Source of the DNA: Prevotellaceae bacterium
Lineage (GTDB): Bacteria > Bacteroidota > Bacteroidia > Bacteroidales > Bacteroidaceae
Assembly (NCBI GenBank): GCA_030523505.1
Contig: JAUNIK010000057.1
Span: 1 to 6,413, forward strand
Length of the DNA: 6,413 nucleotides
Direction: 5' to 3'
Part shown: one piece after another, positions 6,412-6,413 of the stretch
Position numbering within the stretch: position 1 is the stretch's first letter
Layout: every line of letters begins with the position of its first letter
Notes under the pieces: model-generated
The model's input: only the letters and a program-made list of their open reading frames with translations
Told to the model about the DNA's origin: nothing
Databases searched by the model: none
Made by a program: the position numbers and the translations under genes

Positions 6412-6413
6412 CT

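Noticed and set aside
1..6413. Mobile element, phage, defence or CRISPR content
   Set aside because: No transposase, integrase, phage or nuclease-like genes, no long terminal inverted repeats and no spaced direct repeats were seen. All large open frames belong to housekeeping, transport or carbohydrate families.

Overview
The window looks like an ordinary chromosomal stretch from a Bacteroidales bacterium, most likely Prevotella/Segatella-like. Three things point there: promoter cores matching the Bacteroidetes consensus TAnnTTTG, A-rich ribosome-binding regions mostly lacking a strong Shine-Dalgarno, and gene families typical of the group. The species assignment is inference; no rRNA or marker gene is present.

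The left part (1-3706) is on the minus strand. In the direction of transcription it reads: a secreted GH51 alpha-L-arabinofuranosidase (3706 to 2165); then, after only three bases, a class I SAM-dependent methyltransferase of the Bacteroidetes PG_1098/THUMP-like type (2161 to 959); then, after a 123-bp gap holding hairpins and a new promoter, the first 278 codons of a TonB-dependent outer-membrane receptor that runs off the left edge (835 to 1). The GH51 gene and the methyltransferase are probably co-transcribed. The receptor has its own promoter.

A 244-bp divergent intergenic region (3707-3950) separates this block from a plus-strand operon. That operon encodes a TolC-family outer-membrane channel (3951-5300) and, 34 bp later, an HlyD/AcrA-type periplasmic adaptor lipoprotein (5335-6387). 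Together they form two thirds of a tripartite RND efflux pump; the inner-membrane permease would be expected just past the right edge. The window closes in a short tandem repeat of about 7 bp directly after the adaptor gene.

All five main genes belong to known families with intact hallmark residues in the visible parts. I found no RNA gene, CRISPR array, insertion sequence or phage gene, and nothing amounting to a new biological system. The points most worth a second look are the tight coupling of an RNA-methyltransferase-like gene to a polysaccharide-degrading enzyme, the stand-alone TonB receptor with no SusD partner visible, and the small repeat at the right edge.
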